Part shown: positions 54,354 to 64,000 of the stretch, piece by piece
How positions within the stretch are numbered: the stretch's first letter is position 1
How the letters are laid out: each line of letters begins with the position of its first letter
Source: Aurantimonas coralicida DSM 14790
GTDB taxonomy: Bacteria; Pseudomonadota; Alphaproteobacteria; Rhizobiales; Rhizobiaceae
DNA length: 64,000 nt
Reading direction: 5' to 3'
Assembly: GCF_000421645.1 (NCBI RefSeq)
Contig: NZ_ATXK01000002.1
Location: 1-64,000 of the forward strand
The notes under the pieces: model-generated
Database searches by the model: none
What the model was told of the DNA's origin: nothing
The model's input: the letters and a program-made list of their open reading frames with translations, nothing else
Program-made: the position numbers and the translations under genes

Positions 54354-55163
54354 TCAGAGGCCGAGGACGTCGGCCATGGTGTAGAGGCCGGGCGCCCGGT
54401 CCTTCGCCCAGAGGGCGGCGCGGACGGCGCCGCGGGCAAAGATCGCCCGGTCGGTCGCCAGATGCGAGATCTCGATGCGCTCGCCTTCGCCGGCCAGGAT
54501 CACCGAATGCTCGCCGGTGACCGAGCCGCCGCGCAGCGTGGCGAAGCCGATCGTGCCCTCGGGGCGCGGTCCGGTATGGCCGTCGCGCACCCGCACGCTG
54601 TTGTCGGCAAGCGAAATGCCGCGACCCTTCGCGGCGGCCTCGCCGAGAAGCAGGGCGGTGCCGGACGGCGCATCCACCTTGTGCTTGTGGTGCATTTCCA
54701 GGATCTCGATGTCGAAGGCGTCGGGGCCGAGCGCCCGGGCGGCCTTCTCGACGAGGCCGGCGAGAAGATTGACGCCCAGGCTCATATTGCCGGACTTGAC
54801 GATCGGGGTGCGCTCGGCGCTGGCTGCGATCGCCGCGTCCTGATCGGGCGAGCAGCCGGTGGTGCCGACGACATGGACCAGCGAGCCGTTGGCGGCGCGC
54901 TCGGCCATGGCGACGGAGGCCGCCGGCGCGGTGAAGTCGATGATGCCGTCGGCGCCGGCGAGCGCCGCGTCGATATCGTCGGTGATGAGGACGCCCGACG
55001 TTCCGATGCCGGCGAGGAGGCCCGCATCCTGGCCGATCGCCTCCGAGCCCTCGCGTTCGACCGCGCCGGACAGGACGGCGCCTTCGGTCTCGGCGATCAC
55101 GGTGACCAGCGTTCGGCCCATGCGACCGGCGGCGCCCAGGACGACCAGCTTCATCGGTGCCAT
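54354..55163 (-). CDS. dapB: 4-hydroxy-tetrahydrodipicolinate reductase
   Basis: 269 residues, full length. NAD(P)H motif [14 protein letters not shown] at the N-terminus. [11 protein letters not shown] and the active-site [18 protein letters not shown] (catalytic His, Lys) follow. It makes tetrahydrodipicolinate for diaminopimelate and lysine synthesis. AGGGAGAG lies about 6 bases before the ATG at 55163; a second ATG three codons later is possible. Confidence 0.96.
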   Translation of the reverse strand: MAPMKLVVLGAAGRMGRTLVTVIAETEGAVLSGAVEREGSEAIGQDAGLLAGIGTSGVLITDDIDAALAGADGIIDFTAPAASVAMAERAANGSLVHVVGTTGCSPDQDAAIAASAERTPIVKSGNMSLGVNLLAGLVEKAARALGPDAFDIEILEMHHKHKVDAPSGTALLLGEAAAKGRGISLADNSVRVRDGHTGPRPEGTIGFATLRGGSVTGEHSVILAGEGERIEISHLATDRAIFARGAVRAALWAKDRAPGLYTMADVLGL

Positions 55164-55195
55164 CGCGTCTCTCCCTCGTTGCGCGGCCTGGCGCG

Positions 55196-57067
55196 TCAGC
55201 TCCGCACGGATGCGGCGATTTCCTCGGGCCGCGTTGCCGTGCCGCTGCGGCGATCGCTCGACTGCAGGCCGTGGAACCGGGCATAGAGGCCGTCGCGGCG
55301 TCCGACAAGTTCCTCGTGGCTGCCGCGCTCGACGATCTCGCCGCCATCGACGACGAGAATCTGGTCGGCGCCGACGATGGTCGACAGGCGATGCGCGACG
55401 ACGAGGACGGTGCGGTTCTTCATCGCCTCGTCCAGCGCCGCCTGCACCAGGGTCTCGGAGCGCGTGTCGAGGGCCGATGTGGCCTCGTCGAGAAGCAGGA
55501 TCGGCGCGTTGCGCACCAGCGCCCGGGCGATCGACAGCCGCTGGCGCTGGCCGCCCGACAGCGAGATGCCGTTTTCGCCGAGCGGCGTGTCGTAGCCCTG
55601 GGGCTGGGCGAGGATGAACTCCTCGGCCTGTGCCTGCCGCGCAGCCTCGGCGATCTCCTCATCGGTCGCATCGGGCCGGCCGAGGCGGATGTTCTCGCGG
55701 ATCGTGCCCTCGAAGAGATACGGCGTCTGCGGAACGTAGGCGATCTGGGCGCGCAGCGAGGCGGTCGCCACGTCGCGGATGTCCTGGCCGTCGATGCGGA
55801 TGGCACCCTCGGAGACGTCGTAGAAGCGTTGCAGCAGCGAGATCACGGTGGACTTGCCGCCGCCGGACGCGCCGATCAGGGCGGTGGTGCGGCCGGGCCG
55901 GGCGGTGAAGCTCATGCCCTTCAGGACGGGTTCGCCCGGATGATAGCCGAAGCCGACATTCTCGAAGACGATCTCGGCCCGGTCGACCTTCAGCGCCGGC
56001 GCGCCCGGCTTGTCGGCCTGGCCCGGCTCAAGATCGAGGATCTCGTAGATCATCTGGGCGTTGACGAGCGCCCGCTCGAGTTGCACCTGCAGCTTGGCGA
56101 GACGGCGGGCCGGATCATAGGCGAGCAGCAGCGCCGTGATGAAGGCGAACATGGCGCCCGGCGAATAGCCGTAGACGATGGCGCGGTAGCCCGAATAGGC
56201 GATCACCCCGGCGATCGCGAGGCCGGCGACGATCTCGGTGACCGGCGTGGTGCGCTCGGTGATGACGGCGATGCGGTTGGAGCGTTCCTCGGCACCGAGG
56301 ATCAGCGTCTCGATGCGTGCGCGTAGCGGCTTTTCCATGGTGAAGGCCTTCACCACGGTAATGCCCTGCGCCGCCTCCTGGATCGAGCCGAGCACCCGCG
56401 CATTGAGGTCGATCGACTGGCGGGTGACCACCCGCAGCTTGCGGGCCAGGATGCCGATCATCAGCGCGATCGGCGGCCCGGCGATCAGCGCGATCATCGA
56501 CAGGAGCGGGTCCTGGTAGATCATCACGAAGACCAGGAAGATCAGCGTCAGGAGATCGCGGGCGATCGAGGTGACCGTCAGGTTCAGCGTGTCGCGGATG
56601 CCGGCGACATTCTGGTTGATCCGGGCCGCCAGATGCGCCGAGCGGTTCTCGCCGAAGAAGTCCACCGACAGGGCCATCAGATGGGCGAACAGCCGTCGCT
56701 GGTAGCGCGCGACGATGTGGTTGCCGATGCGGGCGAGGATCACGCCCTGGCCGTAGGTGGCAAGGCCGCGCGTGGCGAAGGCCAGGAAGACGACGATCGG
56801 AAGCGTGACGATGGCGGCGCGGTTCTGGTTGACGAAGATGTCGTCGATCACGCTGCGCATGATCCAGGCGAGAAACGCCGTCGAGGCCGCGACCAGCACG
56901 AGGCAGACGATCGCCATCACGTACTGGCGCAGGAACTGCCGGCCGTTCTCCTGGATGATCCGCTTCAGGAGCCGCAGCACGAGACCGCGCTCGCCCGGCT
57001 CCTTCAGGGAGATCCGCTTCTTCGTCGTCGCGCCGGCGGCCTGCCCGGCTGTCGTTTTCTTGCTCAT
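55196..57067 (-). CDS. ABC exporter, fused permease and ATPase (MsbA/lipid-type)
   Basis: 623 residues, a half-transporter. Residues 40-340 hold six membrane helices (ABC type-1 exporter). Residues 365-610 are the nucleotide-binding domain: Walker [13 protein letters not shown]-loop YVPQTPYLF, signature [12 protein letters not shown], Walker [13 protein letters not shown] and H-loop VVAHRLSTI. It works as a homodimer. The sequence is in the MsbA-like group; lipid A, peptide or drug export are all possible. Confidence 0.9.
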   Translation of the reverse strand: MSKKTTAGQAAGATTKKRISLKEPGERGLVLRLLKRIIQENGRQFLRQYVMAIVCLVLVAASTAFLAWIMRSVIDDIFVNQNRAAIVTLPIVVFLAFATRGLATYGQGVILARIGNHIVARYQRRLFAHLMALSVDFFGENRSAHLAARINQNVAGIRDTLNLTVTSIARDLLTLIFLVFVMIYQDPLLSMIALIAGPPIALMIGILARKLRVVTRQSIDLNARVLGSIQEAAQGITVVKAFTMEKPLRARIETLILGAEERSNRIAVITERTTPVTEIVAGLAIAGVIAYSGYRAIVYGYSPGAMFAFITALLLAYDPARRLAKLQVQLERALVNAQMIYEILDLEPGQADKPGAPALKVDRAEIVFENVGFGYHPGEPVLKGMSFTARPGRTTALIGASGGGKSTVISLLQRFYDVSEGAIRIDGQDIRDVATASLRAQIAYVPQTPYLFEGTIRENIRLGRPDATDEEIAEAARQAQAEEFILAQPQGYDTPLGENGISLSGGQRQRLSIARALVRNAPILLLDEATSALDTRSETLVQAALDEAMKNRTVLVVAHRLSTIVGADQILVVDGGEIVERGSHEELVGRRDGLYARFHGLQSSDRRSGTATRPEEIAASVRS

Positions 57068-57178
57068 CGCGACGTCCTATAGAGGCTCATGCGTCCGGTG
57101 CCTATCGGGGCCGGGCGGGCGCCGCGTCGGAAATCCGCCGGCACTGGCCGATCGGCAACGGTCGGGATGCCTCGGAGC

Positions 57179-57562
57179 CTAGCCGCGACCCTGCCACGCG
57201 CCGGTGACATGGACCGGCCAGCGCCATGGCAGCACGGCGACGATGTCGAAGCGGCGCGAGAGCCGGGCGAAATCGGCCCGGCGCCCGATCCACAGATCGG
57301 CCGCGGCCTCGATCCGGCGCTGGGTCTGCGGGCCGACCGCATCCATCGCCTCGGCGAGCGTCGCGCGGCCCTTGACCTCGACGAAAGCGACGAGATCGCC
57401 GCGGCGGGCGATCAGGTCGATTTCGCCGGCTTTCGTGCGGTGCCGGACGGCGAGGATGCGGTAGCCCTTCAGCCGCAGCGCCATGGCCGCCAGCCACTCG
57501 CCGCGATGGCCCTTGCGAAAGCCCTGCCGCCGCCGGGCGCGGGCCGCGTCCGCAGAGGTCAC
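57179..57562 (-). CDS. YraN/UPF0102 family protein
   Basis: 127 residues. The nuclease-like fold signature is [21 protein letters not shown], with Asp, Glu and Lys in Holliday-junction-resolvase-like positions. YraN function is not established. It starts at GTG 57562 with a 4-base overlap of the rsmI stop, the common rsmI-yraN arrangement. Confidence 0.92.
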   Translation of the reverse strand: MTSADAARARRRQGFRKGHRGEWLAAMALRLKGYRILAVRHRTKAGEIDLIARRGDLVAFVEVKGRATLAEAMDAVGPQTQRRIEAAADLWIGRRADFARLSRRFDIVAVLPWRWPVHVTGAWQGRG

Positions 57563-58479
57563 TGTCGGTCCTTGAGGGCAAGGGCGCGCTGATAGAGGTC
57601 GCGTCGCCCGAGGCCGGTCAGCCGGGCCGCTTCCTGCGCCGCTTTGGTGGGCTTCATCTCCGCCAGCAGACCCGACAGGATCGCGTCGGCGTCGGCCTCG
57701 CTCGCGACCGGCGGCGCATCGGGCGGCGCGATGCAGACGACGATCTCGCCGCGCACCCGTTCCATGGCGGCGAACTGGGCGGCAAGATCGCCAAGCGTGC
57801 CGCGATAGATCGTCTCGTACGCCTTGGTCAGTTCGCGGCAGACGGCCGCCTGACGCGCGCCGAGAGCCTGGTCCATGGCCGCGAGACTGTCGGCGATCCG
57901 GTGCGGCGCCTCGAAGAAGACCAGCGTGCCGGGAATGCGGGCGAGTTCCTCCAGCCGCTGCGCGCGCGCCTGCTCCTTCTGCGGCAGGAAGCCGGCAAAG
58001 AAGAAGGCGTCCGACGGCAGGCCCGAGGCGAGCAGCGCGGCGAGGGCCGCCGAGGCGCCGGGGATCGGCACCACTGGAATCCCGGCCGCGATCGCCTCCT
58101 GCACGATCCGGTAGCCGGGGTCCGACACCAGCGGAGTCCCGGCGTCCGAGACCAGCGCCACCGACAGGCCGGCCTTGAGATCGGCGAGGAGCGCAGCGCC
58201 GGCATTTTCGGCATTGTGCTCGTGATAGGCGAACATTCGCCGCTCGATGCCGAAGCGATGCAGCAGCTTGGCGGTGACGCGCGTATCCTCGCAGGCGAGG
58301 CGATCGGCCCCGGCGATGAGCTCCAGCCCGCGCAGGGTCACGTCGCCGAGATTGCCGATGGGCGTCGCCACCAGATAGAGGCCCGGCTCCGGCTTCGGCG
58401 CCGTGTGCGCCACATCCCGAATGCGATAGCGGCGGGCGGTGGCCTGCTCGTCTTTCTGCGCCTGCAACTCTTCGGGCAT
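57559..58479 (-). CDS. rsmI: 16S rRNA (cytidine-1402-2'-O)-methyltransferase
   Basis: 306 residues, tetrapyrrole-methylase fold. It methylates the ribose of C1402 in the ribosomal P site. Seen: [48 protein letters not shown] and [17 protein letters not shown]. Its ATG (58479) shares its A with the TGA of brnA (TGATG), so the antitoxin gene is directly coupled to it. About 30 residues precede the conserved core. Confidence 0.94.
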   Translation of the reverse strand: MPEELQAQKDEQATARRYRIRDVAHTAPKPEPGLYLVATPIGNLGDVTLRGLELIAGADRLACEDTRVTAKLLHRFGIERRMFAYHEHNAENAGAALLADLKAGLSVALVSDAGTPLVSDPGYRIVQEAIAAGIPVVPIPGASAALAALLASGLPSDAFFFAGFLPQKEQARAQRLEELARIPGTLVFFEAPHRIADSLAAMDQALGARQAAVCRELTKAYETIYRGTLGDLAAQFAAMERVRGEIVVCIAPPDAPPVASEADADAILSGLLAEMKPTKAAQEAARLTGLGRRDLYQRALALKDRQ

Positions 58480-58751
58480 CACTTGGCGATCGACCGCTTC
58501 AGCGCTTCGTCGATCCGTTCCTGCCAGCCGGGCCCTGTTGCCTTGAAATGGGAAAGGACCTCGGGGCTGAGCTCGAGCGCGACCGGAATCTTTCCGGACG
58601 GCGAGGTTCGGGACTGGCGGCCACTTTGGCCGAACTGCGCAAGAATTTCGGGCGGAAGCGTCGCGTCCGCCGCCCGGGCCTCGCGAAAATCTGCCTGCGT
58701 CCATTCGGGATTGTCGCTGTCGATGACAGGGTCTTGGCTATTGTCCGACAT
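58479..58751 (-). CDS. brnA: BrnA-family antitoxin
   Basis: 90 residues. The C-terminal RHH-type segment ([30 protein letters not shown]) is the classic BrnA/DUF4415 pattern, which dimerises, neutralises BrnT and represses the operon. Overlaps the toxin gene by 14 bases and runs straight into rsmI. Confidence 0.88.
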   Translation of the reverse strand: MSDNSQDPVIDSDNPEWTQADFREARAADATLPPEILAQFGQSGRQSRTSPSGKIPVALELSPEVLSHFKATGPGWQERIDEALKRSIAK

Positions 58752-59025
58752 AGCGTTCGAACTCCTTTCGATGGGCGCGGCGGAGACTGATCGGACGCAC
58801 TGAGCCGGCGCGGACGGTGAAGGCAACACAGAAAGGCTGGCCGTCGATGAAGCCGAAACCACGAAACCGCGCCTCACCATAGTCGTGGCGGTCATCCCTG
58901 ATGACCAGCCGCAGATCCATATCCGCCGCTCTTGCCAAAGAGACGCCGTGCTTGGCGATATTCGCGGCATCCTTGGCGGGGTCGAAATCCAATGCGCGAC
59001 GGCTCCGGCACGTGACGGTCGCCAT
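58738..59025 (-). CDS. brnT: BrnT-family ribonuclease toxin
   Basis: 95 residues. BrnT core: LDFDPAKDAANIAKHGVSL, then RISxRRA-like [15 protein letters not shown] at the C-terminus. BrnT is a RelE-like ribonuclease that halts translation. The ATG at 59025 is only 5 bases after a CTATAT box (59031-59036), which would give a leaderless message. The family usually begins at the FDPAK segment, so the TTG at 58992, with GGAG upstream, is a good alternative start. Confidence 0.85.
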   Translation of the reverse strand: MATVTCRSRRALDFDPAKDAANIAKHGVSLARAADMDLRLVIRDDRHDYGEARFRGFGFIDGQPFCVAFTVRAGSVRPISLRRAHRKEFERYVGQ

Positions 59026-59030
59026 CCACT

Positions 59031-59036
59031 ATATAG
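59031..59036 (-). promoter_or_regulatory. possible -10 box of the brnT-brnA-rsmI unit
   Basis: CTATAT on the minus strand matches the alphaproteobacterial -10 consensus. The hexamer 17 bases upstream (ATTTCG) is a poor -35. If used, transcription starts about at the brnT ATG. Confidence 0.35.
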
Positions 59037-59064
59037 GGCGCCGGGGGCGTCGACGAAATCCGTC

Positions 59065-60261
59065 TCAGGCGAGGTCGGCGACCACCGCGTCGAGGACGAG
59101 CATGCCGGCGGGCGTCGCCCGCAGCCGGTCGGGCCCGAGGCGTTCCACCATGCCGTGAGCCATCAGGTCGGCCTCGCTGACCGGATCGAGATCGCGGCCG
59201 GTCAGCTTGCGCCAGCGCTTCAGGTCGATGCCCTCGGTCAGGCGCAGGCCCATCAGCAGCAATTCGTCCGCCTGCTCGGTCGGGCTCAGCAATTCATCGA
59301 CCACCGCCCCGCTGTCCCAGGATTCGACCATCTTCAGCCAGGTTTCCGGCAGCGGCTCGTTGGAGATGGCGTGGCGGCCGCCCGGCCCCATCAGCCGGCC
59401 ATGGGCGCCGGGGCCGACACCGGCATAAAGCCCGTAGCGCCAGTAGGTCAGGTTGTGACGGGATTCGGCGCCAGGGACGGCGTGGTTGGAGATCTCGTAG
59501 GCCGGCAGGCCGCGTTCGGCGGTGATCCGCTGGGTGGATTCGTAGAGATCGGCAGACAGGTCGCCATCCGGCACGATCAGCTTGCCCGCCTTGTGCAGCG
59601 CGTAGAAGGGCGTGCCTTCCTCGATGGTCAGCTGGTAGAGCGACAGATGGTCGGCGGCCAGATCGATCGCCTGGTTCAGTTCGCTCTCCCAGGCGGCGAC
59701 GGTCTGGTCGGGCCGGGCATAGATCAGGTCGAAGGACAGGCGCGGGAAGATTTCGCGGGCAAGGCCGATGGCGTGCAGCGCCTGGTCGACGCTGTGCAGC
59801 CGGCCGAGAAGCCGAAGGTCGCGGTCGTTCAAGGCCTGAACGCCGAGCGACACGCGGTTGACGCCGGCCTCGCGATAGCCGCGGAACCGCTCCGCCTCGA
59901 CGCTTGAGGGATTGGCCTCCAGCGTGATCTCGGCGCCGTCGGCGATCGTCCAGTTGGCGGCCACGGCATCGAGGATCCGGCCGACAGTCGCTGGCTCCAT
60001 CAGCGACGGCGTACCACCGCCCAAGAAGACCGAGGTGACCGTTTCACCCGCCGAGCGGCGGGCCATCTCGGCCAGTTCCCGCTCGAAGGCCGCCGCATAG
60101 CGCTCCTGGTCCACCGGCTTGTGGCGGACATGGCTGTTGAAGTCGCAATACGGGCATTTGGCCGCGCAGAACGGCCAATGCACATAGACGCCGAACCCCG
60201 GCGCGCGCGATTGCGGCTCGAAGGCGAGGACGTCGCGGCCTGGGCGGGAATGGATCGTCAT
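59065..60261 (-). CDS. hemW: radical SAM heme chaperone HemW
   Basis: 398 residues. The radical-SAM cluster motif is [11 protein letters not shown] with YVHWPFC just before, as in HemW (formerly called HemN-like). GGGTPSLM and [13 protein letters not shown] are typical; the C-terminal HemN domain runs from about 300. HemW inserts heme into respiratory enzymes. It does not catalyse the HemN reaction. Its ATG overlaps the rdgB stop by 4 bases. Confidence 0.93.
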   Translation of the reverse strand: MTIHSRPGRDVLAFEPQSRAPGFGVYVHWPFCAAKCPYCDFNSHVRHKPVDQERYAAAFERELAEMARRSAGETVTSVFLGGGTPSLMEPATVGRILDAVAANWTIADGAEITLEANPSSVEAERFRGYREAGVNRVSLGVQALNDRDLRLLGRLHSVDQALHAIGLAREIFPRLSFDLIYARPDQTVAAWESELNQAIDLAADHLSLYQLTIEEGTPFYALHKAGKLIVPDGDLSADLYESTQRITAERGLPAYEISNHAVPGAESRHNLTYWRYGLYAGVGPGAHGRLMGPGGRHAISNEPLPETWLKMVESWDSGAVVDELLSPTEQADELLLMGLRLTEGIDLKRWRKLTGRDLDPVSEADLMAHGMVERLGPDRLRATPAGMLVLDAVVADLA

Positions 60262-60902
60262 TCGACTCCGAGTGCGTCGCGCGCGAATTTCTGGAAGGCC
60301 CGCGCCCGATGCGACATGGCGGTCGGCTGGCCGGGCTTCCAGGCGTGTTTTTCCGCCGACATCATCTCGCCGAAGGTCCGGTCGCTGCCGTCGGGCAGGA
60401 AGATCGGATCGTAGCCGAAGCCGAGTTCGCCGCGCGGCGGCCAGACGATGGTCCCCTCGACCTCGCCCCGGAAGAGATGCGTGCCGCCGGCCGGATCCGC
60501 AAGGCACAGAACCGCGACGAATTTCGCCCGGCGCTGCTCCGGCGTCGTGGCGCCGGCCGCCTGCAGCTTTTCCTCGACATTGCGCATCGCCATGGCGAAA
60601 TCGCGATCCGGACCGCCCCAGCGCGCCGAATAGATGCCGGGATCGCCGTTCAGCGCGTCGATGGCGATGCCGGAATCGTCCGACAGCGACACGAGGCCGG
60701 TGGCGCGCATGGCGGCCAGCGCCTTGAGCTCGGCATTGGCCTCGAAGGTCGTGCCGGTCTCCTCGGGATCCTCGAGGCCCTTGTCCTTCGCCGAGGTCAC
60801 CTCGAAGCCGAAGGGCTCCATCAGCTCGCGGATTTCCCAGATCTTTCCGATGTTGTGGCTGGCGACCAGAAGCGGGCCGTCCTTCGGGTCGAGACGTTTC
60901 AT
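60258..60902 (-). CDS. rdgB: non-canonical purine NTP pyrophosphatase (RdgB/HAM1)
   Basis: 214 residues. It hydrolyses dITP, XTP and related nucleotides so they are not built into DNA. Seen: [59 protein letters not shown] and [11 protein letters not shown]. Lies between rph and hemW with 4-base overlaps on both sides. Confidence 0.95.
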   Translation of the reverse strand: MKRLDPKDGPLLVASHNIGKIWEIRELMEPFGFEVTSAKDKGLEDPEETGTTFEANAELKALAAMRATGLVSLSDDSGIAIDALNGDPGIYSARWGGPDRDFAMAMRNVEEKLQAAGATTPEQRRAKFVAVLCLADPAGGTHLFRGEVEGTIVWPPRGELGFGYDPIFLPDGSDRTFGEMMSAEKHAWKPGQPTAMSHRARAFQKFARDALGVE

Positions 60903-61624
60903 GGCGCGGCCTCGATGGCTTGGCGCTGCATGCCGACGAGATCGTTGATCCCCTTGCGGGCGAGATCAAGGAGCTTGAGGAACTCGTCCTGCGAGAACGG
61001 CGTGCCCTCGGCGGTGCCCTGGATCTCGACGATGCCGCCGGAGCCTGTCATGACGAAATTGGCGTCGGTCTCGGCGGCGGAATCCTCCGGGTAGTCGAGG
61101 TCGAGCACCGGCTCGCCCTTGTAGATGCCGCAGGAGATCGCCGCGACATGGTCCTTCAGCACCTTGGCCGGGTCGACCATGGCGCGCTGGCCCATCCAGG
61201 CGAGGCAGTCGGCCAGTGCCACGTAGCCGCCGGTGATCGCCGCCGTGCGGGTGCCGCCATCGGCCTGGATGACGTCGCAATCCACGGTGATCTGGCGCTC
61301 GCCCAGCGCCTGCAGGTCGACAACGGCGCGCAGGCTGCGACCGACGAGGCGCTGGATTTCCTGGGTGCGGCCCGACTGCTTGCCGGACGCCGCCTCGCGG
61401 CGCATCCGGTCGCCCGTGGCGCGCGGCAGCATGCCGTATTCGGCCGTCACCCAGCCCTTGCCGGAATTTTTCAGCCAGCCCGGCACGCGCTCTTCAAGGC
61501 TCGCCGTGCACAGGACATGGGTGTCGCCGAACCGGACGAGGCACGAGCCTTCGGCGTGACGGGAGTAGTTCCGCTCGAGGCTGACGGGCCGCAATTCGTC
61601 GAAGGCGCGTTTGGATGGCCGCAT
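60899..61624 (-). CDS. rph: ribonuclease PH
   Basis: 241 residues, phosphorolytic 3' exoribonuclease that trims tRNA 3' ends. Seen: [40 protein letters not shown] (phosphate-binding Arg), [23 protein letters not shown]. Start at 61624 fits the family. First gene of rph-rdgB-hemW, divergent from hrcA. Confidence 0.96.
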   Translation of the reverse strand: MRPSKRAFDELRPVSLERNYSRHAEGSCLVRFGDTHVLCTASLEERVPGWLKNSGKGWVTAEYGMLPRATGDRMRREAASGKQSGRTQEIQRLVGRSLRAVVDLQALGERQITVDCDVIQADGGTRTAAITGGYVALADCLAWMGQRAMVDPAKVLKDHVAAISCGIYKGEPVLDLDYPEDSAAETDANFVMTGSGGIVEIQGTAEGTPFSQDEFLKLLDLARKGINDLVGMQRQAIEAAP

Positions 61625-61804
61625 GATGAGGTCCTGACAATCGGTCCTGGAGAAGGGAATAGATGCTTCGGGTTGCGCCGGGCTTGTATCGGCGATGACC
61701 CGACGGATCAAAGATTTTCGCGTCGCCGTCATGGCGGGGCGCCGCGCGATGGCAGAAGATCGGCCGGAAAGGTGCTTGCGGCGAGGGCTATCGCGGCCGG
61801 ACGG

Positions 61805-61833
61805 CTTGGCGAGGGCCCGAGCATTCCCTATAG
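61805..61833 (+). promoter_or_regulatory. promoter of hrcA
   Basis: CTTGGC, 17 bases, CTATAG: close to the alphaproteobacterial housekeeping consensus CTTGAC-N17-CTATAT. The -10 ends 29 bases before the hrcA ATG. Confidence 0.6.
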
Positions 61834-61862
61834 TCCGGTCATGCGGGAAACGATGCGACGCC

Positions 61863-62972
61863 ATGACTGAATTCCGTTTGCCTGTCAGCGATTTGGCTTC
61901 CGGAGCACTGCCGCTGGACGAGCGCTCGCGGGAGATCTTCCGGCTGATCGTCGAAAGCTATCTCGACATCGGCGAGCCGGTGGGCTCGCGCATGCTGTCG
62001 CGGCTCCTGACCAACGCGCTTTCGCCGGCCTCGATCCGCAATGTGATGAGCGATCTGGAAGCGCTCGGCCTGATCTATGCGCCGCATGTCAGCGCCGGAC
62101 GCATGCCGACTGAACTGGGCCTGCGCTTCTTCGTCGACGCCTTTCTGGAAGTCGGCGATCTCGGCTCCTCCGAGCGCGAGGAGATCGAGGAAAAGGTGCG
62201 CGTGTCGGGCGACGGCCGCCCGTTCGAATCGCTTCTGACCGAGGCGAGCCAGCTCCTGTCCGGCCTCTCTCGCGGCGCCGGCATCGTGCTCACCTCCAAG
62301 GCCGATCTGCGCCTCAAGCATATCGAGTTCATCCGTCTGGAGCCGACGCGGGCGCTGGCGGTGCTGGTCGGCGCCAATGGCGAGGTGGAGAATCGCATTC
62401 TCGACCTGCCGGCCGGTGTCACCGCCTCGCAGCTCGTCGAGGCCGGAAACTTCCTCAACGCCCATATCGTCGGCCGTACGCTGGGCGAGGCGAGCGAGGA
62501 GATCGCCCGGCTGAAGGACGACACCTCCAGCGCCCTCGATCTCCTGTCGCGCCAGCTCGTCGAAAAGGGGCTCGCGGTCTGGTCCGGCGCCTCGGCCGAC
62601 CAGCCGGCGCGGCTGATCGTGCGCGGCCGGGCCAACCTCCTGGAAAATGTCACCGCCTCCGAGGACATCGAGCGGCTGCGCCTGCTTTTCGACGACCTCG
62701 AAACCAAGAGCGGCATCATCGAGCTTCTGGGCCTTGCCGAGAAGGGCAATGGCGTGCGGATCTTCATCGGATCGGAGAACAAGCTTTTCTCGCTGTCCGG
62801 ATCCTCGCTGGTGGTCGCCCCCTATCAGGGCGGCGGCGAGAGCGTCATCGGCGCGGTGGGCGTGATCGGTCCGACCCGGCTCAACTACAAGCGGATCGTG
62901 CCGATGGTGGACTATACCGCGCGCATCGTATCGCGGCTTCTGACCTCGGGCGCGGCTGCCCGCGAGGCTTGA
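61863..62972 (+). CDS. hrcA: heat-inducible transcription repressor HrcA
   Basis: 369 residues. N-terminal winged HTH ([20 protein letters not shown], then [31 protein letters not shown], split here as seen at residues 20-80). A long GAF-like dimerisation domain follows, ending [19 protein letters not shown]. HrcA represses chaperone genes through CIRCE sites and is titrated by GroEL. No CIRCE element is seen in front of it or grpE. Precedes grpE in the usual order. Confidence 0.95.
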   Translation: MTEFRLPVSDLASGALPLDERSREIFRLIVESYLDIGEPVGSRMLSRLLTNALSPASIRNVMSDLEALGLIYAPHVSAGRMPTELGLRFFVDAFLEVGDLGSSEREEIEEKVRVSGDGRPFESLLTEASQLLSGLSRGAGIVLTSKADLRLKHIEFIRLEPTRALAVLVGANGEVENRILDLPAGVTASQLVEAGNFLNAHIVGRTLGEASEEIARLKDDTSSALDLLSRQLVEKGLAVWSGASADQPARLIVRGRANLLENVTASEDIERLRLLFDDLETKSGIIELLGLAEKGNGVRIFIGSENKLFSLSGSSLVVAPYQGGGESVIGAVGVIGPTRLNYKRIVPMVDYTARIVSRLLTSGAAAREA

Positions 62973-62996
62973 TTTTCCGTCCCGTCAATTCGATAT
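62968..62996 (+). promoter_or_regulatory. candidate heat-shock promoter of grpE
   Basis: CTTGAT, 17 bases, CGATAT, overlapping the end of hrcA, about 98 bases before the grpE ATG. CTTG and TAT at this spacing fit both housekeeping and RpoH-type alphaproteobacterial promoters. Confidence 0.45.
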
Positions 62997-63093
62997 GCGG
63001 CGCGACAACGATTTTCCGCCGCGCTGCGCGGTTCGCGTGGGAACTCCCACCGCCGGACTTGCGCAGCCAGGCCCCGACACGAGGTGATGACGC

Positions 63094-63822
63094 ATGAGCG
63101 ATACCGGCAAGCGCGAACACGACGAAGCCCGCAACCGGGCGGCTGACCCGGCCGCCCGCGATCGCGCCGACCCGGCGAGCGAGGCCGAGGCGCGGCGCGC
63201 GGCGGCCAATGCCAATGCCGAGGGCAGCGGCTATGCGGACGCCGCCAGCGGCTTTGCCGACGCCGATGCGGCCGCCAGCGCCGATGCCGAACGCATCGCC
63301 GCGCTGGAAGCCGAGAACGCCGACGTCAAGGATCGCCTGCTGCGGCTGGCCGCCGACATGGAAAACCTGCGCCGGCGGACCGAGCGCGAGGTCAAGGATG
63401 CGCGCACCTATGCGGTGACCGGCTTTGCCCGCGAGATCCTGTCGGTCGCCGACAATCTGCGCCGCGCGCTGGAAGCCGTGCCGGCCGAAGCCAAGGCCGA
63501 TGGCGAGGGTGGTCTGGCCGGTCTCATCGACGGCGTCGAGGTGACCGAGCGGTCGCTGCTCAGCACGCTGGAGAAGCACGGCGTCAAGAAGCTCGACCCG
63601 GAAGGCCAGCGCTTCGACCCGAATTTCCATCAGGCGATGTTCGAGATTCCGAACACCGAAGTGCCGAACGGCACCGTCCTGCAGGTCGTGCAGGCGGGCT
63701 ATGCCATTGGCGAGCGCGTGCTGCGCCCGGCCATGGTCGGCGTCTCCAAGGGCGGGCCGAAGGCCTCTGCCGCCAAGGCCGAGGCGGACGCCGCCCCGCA
63801 GGACGCCGGCGACACCATCTGA
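63094..63822 (+). CDS. grpE: nucleotide exchange factor GrpE
   Basis: 242 residues. About 65 acidic, Ala/Asp-rich residues lead into a coiled coil ([28 protein letters not shown] region, 67-95), then the C-terminal beta domain ([33 protein letters not shown]). It releases ADP from DnaK. dnaK is not in the window. The gene is preceded by GAGGTGATGACGC, a weak ribosome site. Confidence 0.95.
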   Translation: MSDTGKREHDEARNRAADPAARDRADPASEAEARRAAANANAEGSGYADAASGFADADAAASADAERIAALEAENADVKDRLLRLAADMENLRRRTEREVKDARTYAVTGFAREILSVADNLRRALEAVPAEAKADGEGGLAGLIDGVEVTERSLLSTLEKHGVKKLDPEGQRFDPNFHQAMFEIPNTEVPNGTVLQVVQAGYAIGERVLRPAMVGVSKGGPKASAAKAEADAAPQDAGDTI

Positions 63823-63847
63823 TCGCCACAAAGCCCGCCGACGCTTT

Positions 63848-63879
63848 TCCGTATCGCGGGGACCAGTTCGCGATACGGA
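63848..63879. terminator. inverted repeat after grpE
   Basis: TCCGTATCGCG / CGCGATACGGA, an 11-bp perfect stem with a 10-base loop, 26 bases past the grpE stop. No T-run follows, so it may be a weak terminator or an mRNA-stabilising hairpin. Confidence 0.4.
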
Positions 63880-63902
63880 TGCCAGGCAAGAACAGGCGAC
63901 TT

Positions 63903-64000
63903 ATGACGAAGACGATCCTCCCGCTCGCGGTTTCGGCCGGACTGCTCGTGCTCGGCACGCTGGCGGCCAAGGCCGATCACGCCGATCGGCATATGTCGGT
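63903..64000 (+). CDS. start of an exported protein (cut by window end)
   Basis: Open from ATG 63903 to the window edge, 32 codons. The product starts MTKTILPLAVSAGLLVLGTL and continues AAKADHADRHMS, a likely signal peptide cleaved near AKA-D. The mature protein is outside the window. Confidence 0.6.
   Translation, partial: MTKTILPLAVSAGLLVLGTLAAKADHADRHMS

Noticed and set aside
61625-61862. CIRCE element (TTAGCACTC-N9-GAGTGCTAA) before hrcA or grpE
   Set aside because: Looked for in both upstream regions and not found.

Overview
This 64-kb window is chromosomal DNA of a GC-rich alphaproteobacterium, most likely of the order Hyphomicrobiales (Rhizobiales). The pointers are an imuA-imuB-dnaE2 cassette with an upstream GAAC-N7-GAAC LexA box, the block hemW-rdgB-rph / hrcA-grpE, promoter-like CTTG-N17-(C)TATA elements, and many 4-base ATGA/GTGA gene junctions. 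Genus cannot be settled from the sequence. No rRNA, tRNA, CRISPR array or prophage was seen. The only mobile DNA is the 5' part of an IS630-type transposase at the left edge. Coding density is very high and no gap between genes exceeds about 300 bases.

Layout. 0-3.9 kb: IS630 fragment, lipoprotein-type D-Ala-D-Ala carboxypeptidase, SelD-N-terminus-like FAD oxidoreductase, L-threonate-type dehydrogenase. 3.9-7.7 kb: a five-gene stressosome operon (RsbR, RsbS, RsbT, an RsbT-PP2C fusion, and an RsbT-like/HisKA_2 histidine kinase fusion). 7.9-11.5 kb: atypical SDR plus DapA-like lyase, divergent from a cytosolic gamma-glutamyltransferase. 11.5-14.5 kb: Lrp/AsnC regulator divergent from a homodimeric E1-type ThDP enzyme (MdeR/MdeB-like arrangement). 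14.6-20.6 kb: hemolysin-III protein, a transporter-like membrane domain fused to a hotdog thioesterase, a GGDEF-EAL protein, an OmpA lipoprotein. 20.9-27.7 kb: asd, MscS channel, leuB, leuD, CitE-like lyase and small genes. 27.6-33.4 kb: caa3-type cytochrome oxidase operon (ctaC, fused ctaDE, membrane protein, triheme cytochrome c, minimal metallopeptidase). 33.5-39.6 kb: SOS mutagenesis cassette. 39.7-49.9 kb: YeeE/TsuA-like sulfur transporter, metallophosphoesterase plus Sfp-type PPTase, SH3 protein, gshB, glk, mepA, Gfo/Idh/MocA enzyme, PfkB kinase, CysZ/EI24 membrane protein. 49.9-53.6 kb: two Nth-type glycosylases, DUF2244 protein, Ada-like methyltransferase, Fae-like protein. 53.7-64 kb: gpmA, dapB, MsbA-like ABC exporter, yraN, rsmI, brnA-brnT, hemW, rdgB, rph, hrcA, grpE and the start of an exported protein.

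The most interesting system is the stressosome operon. It has the sensor/scaffold proteins and the RsbT switch but no RsbU/V/W or sigma-B. Instead RsbT-like ATPase domains are repeated twice more, once fused to a phosphatase and once to a histidine kinase of the class that feeds the alphaproteobacterial PhyR/EcfG general stress response. This suggests a stressosome wired into two-component signalling. Other points worth attention are the transporter-thioesterase fusion, the PPTase/metallophosphoesterase pair (compare mycobacterial PptT/PptH), the Fae-like protein without the catalytic histidine position, and a brnTA module sitting directly upstream of rsmI.
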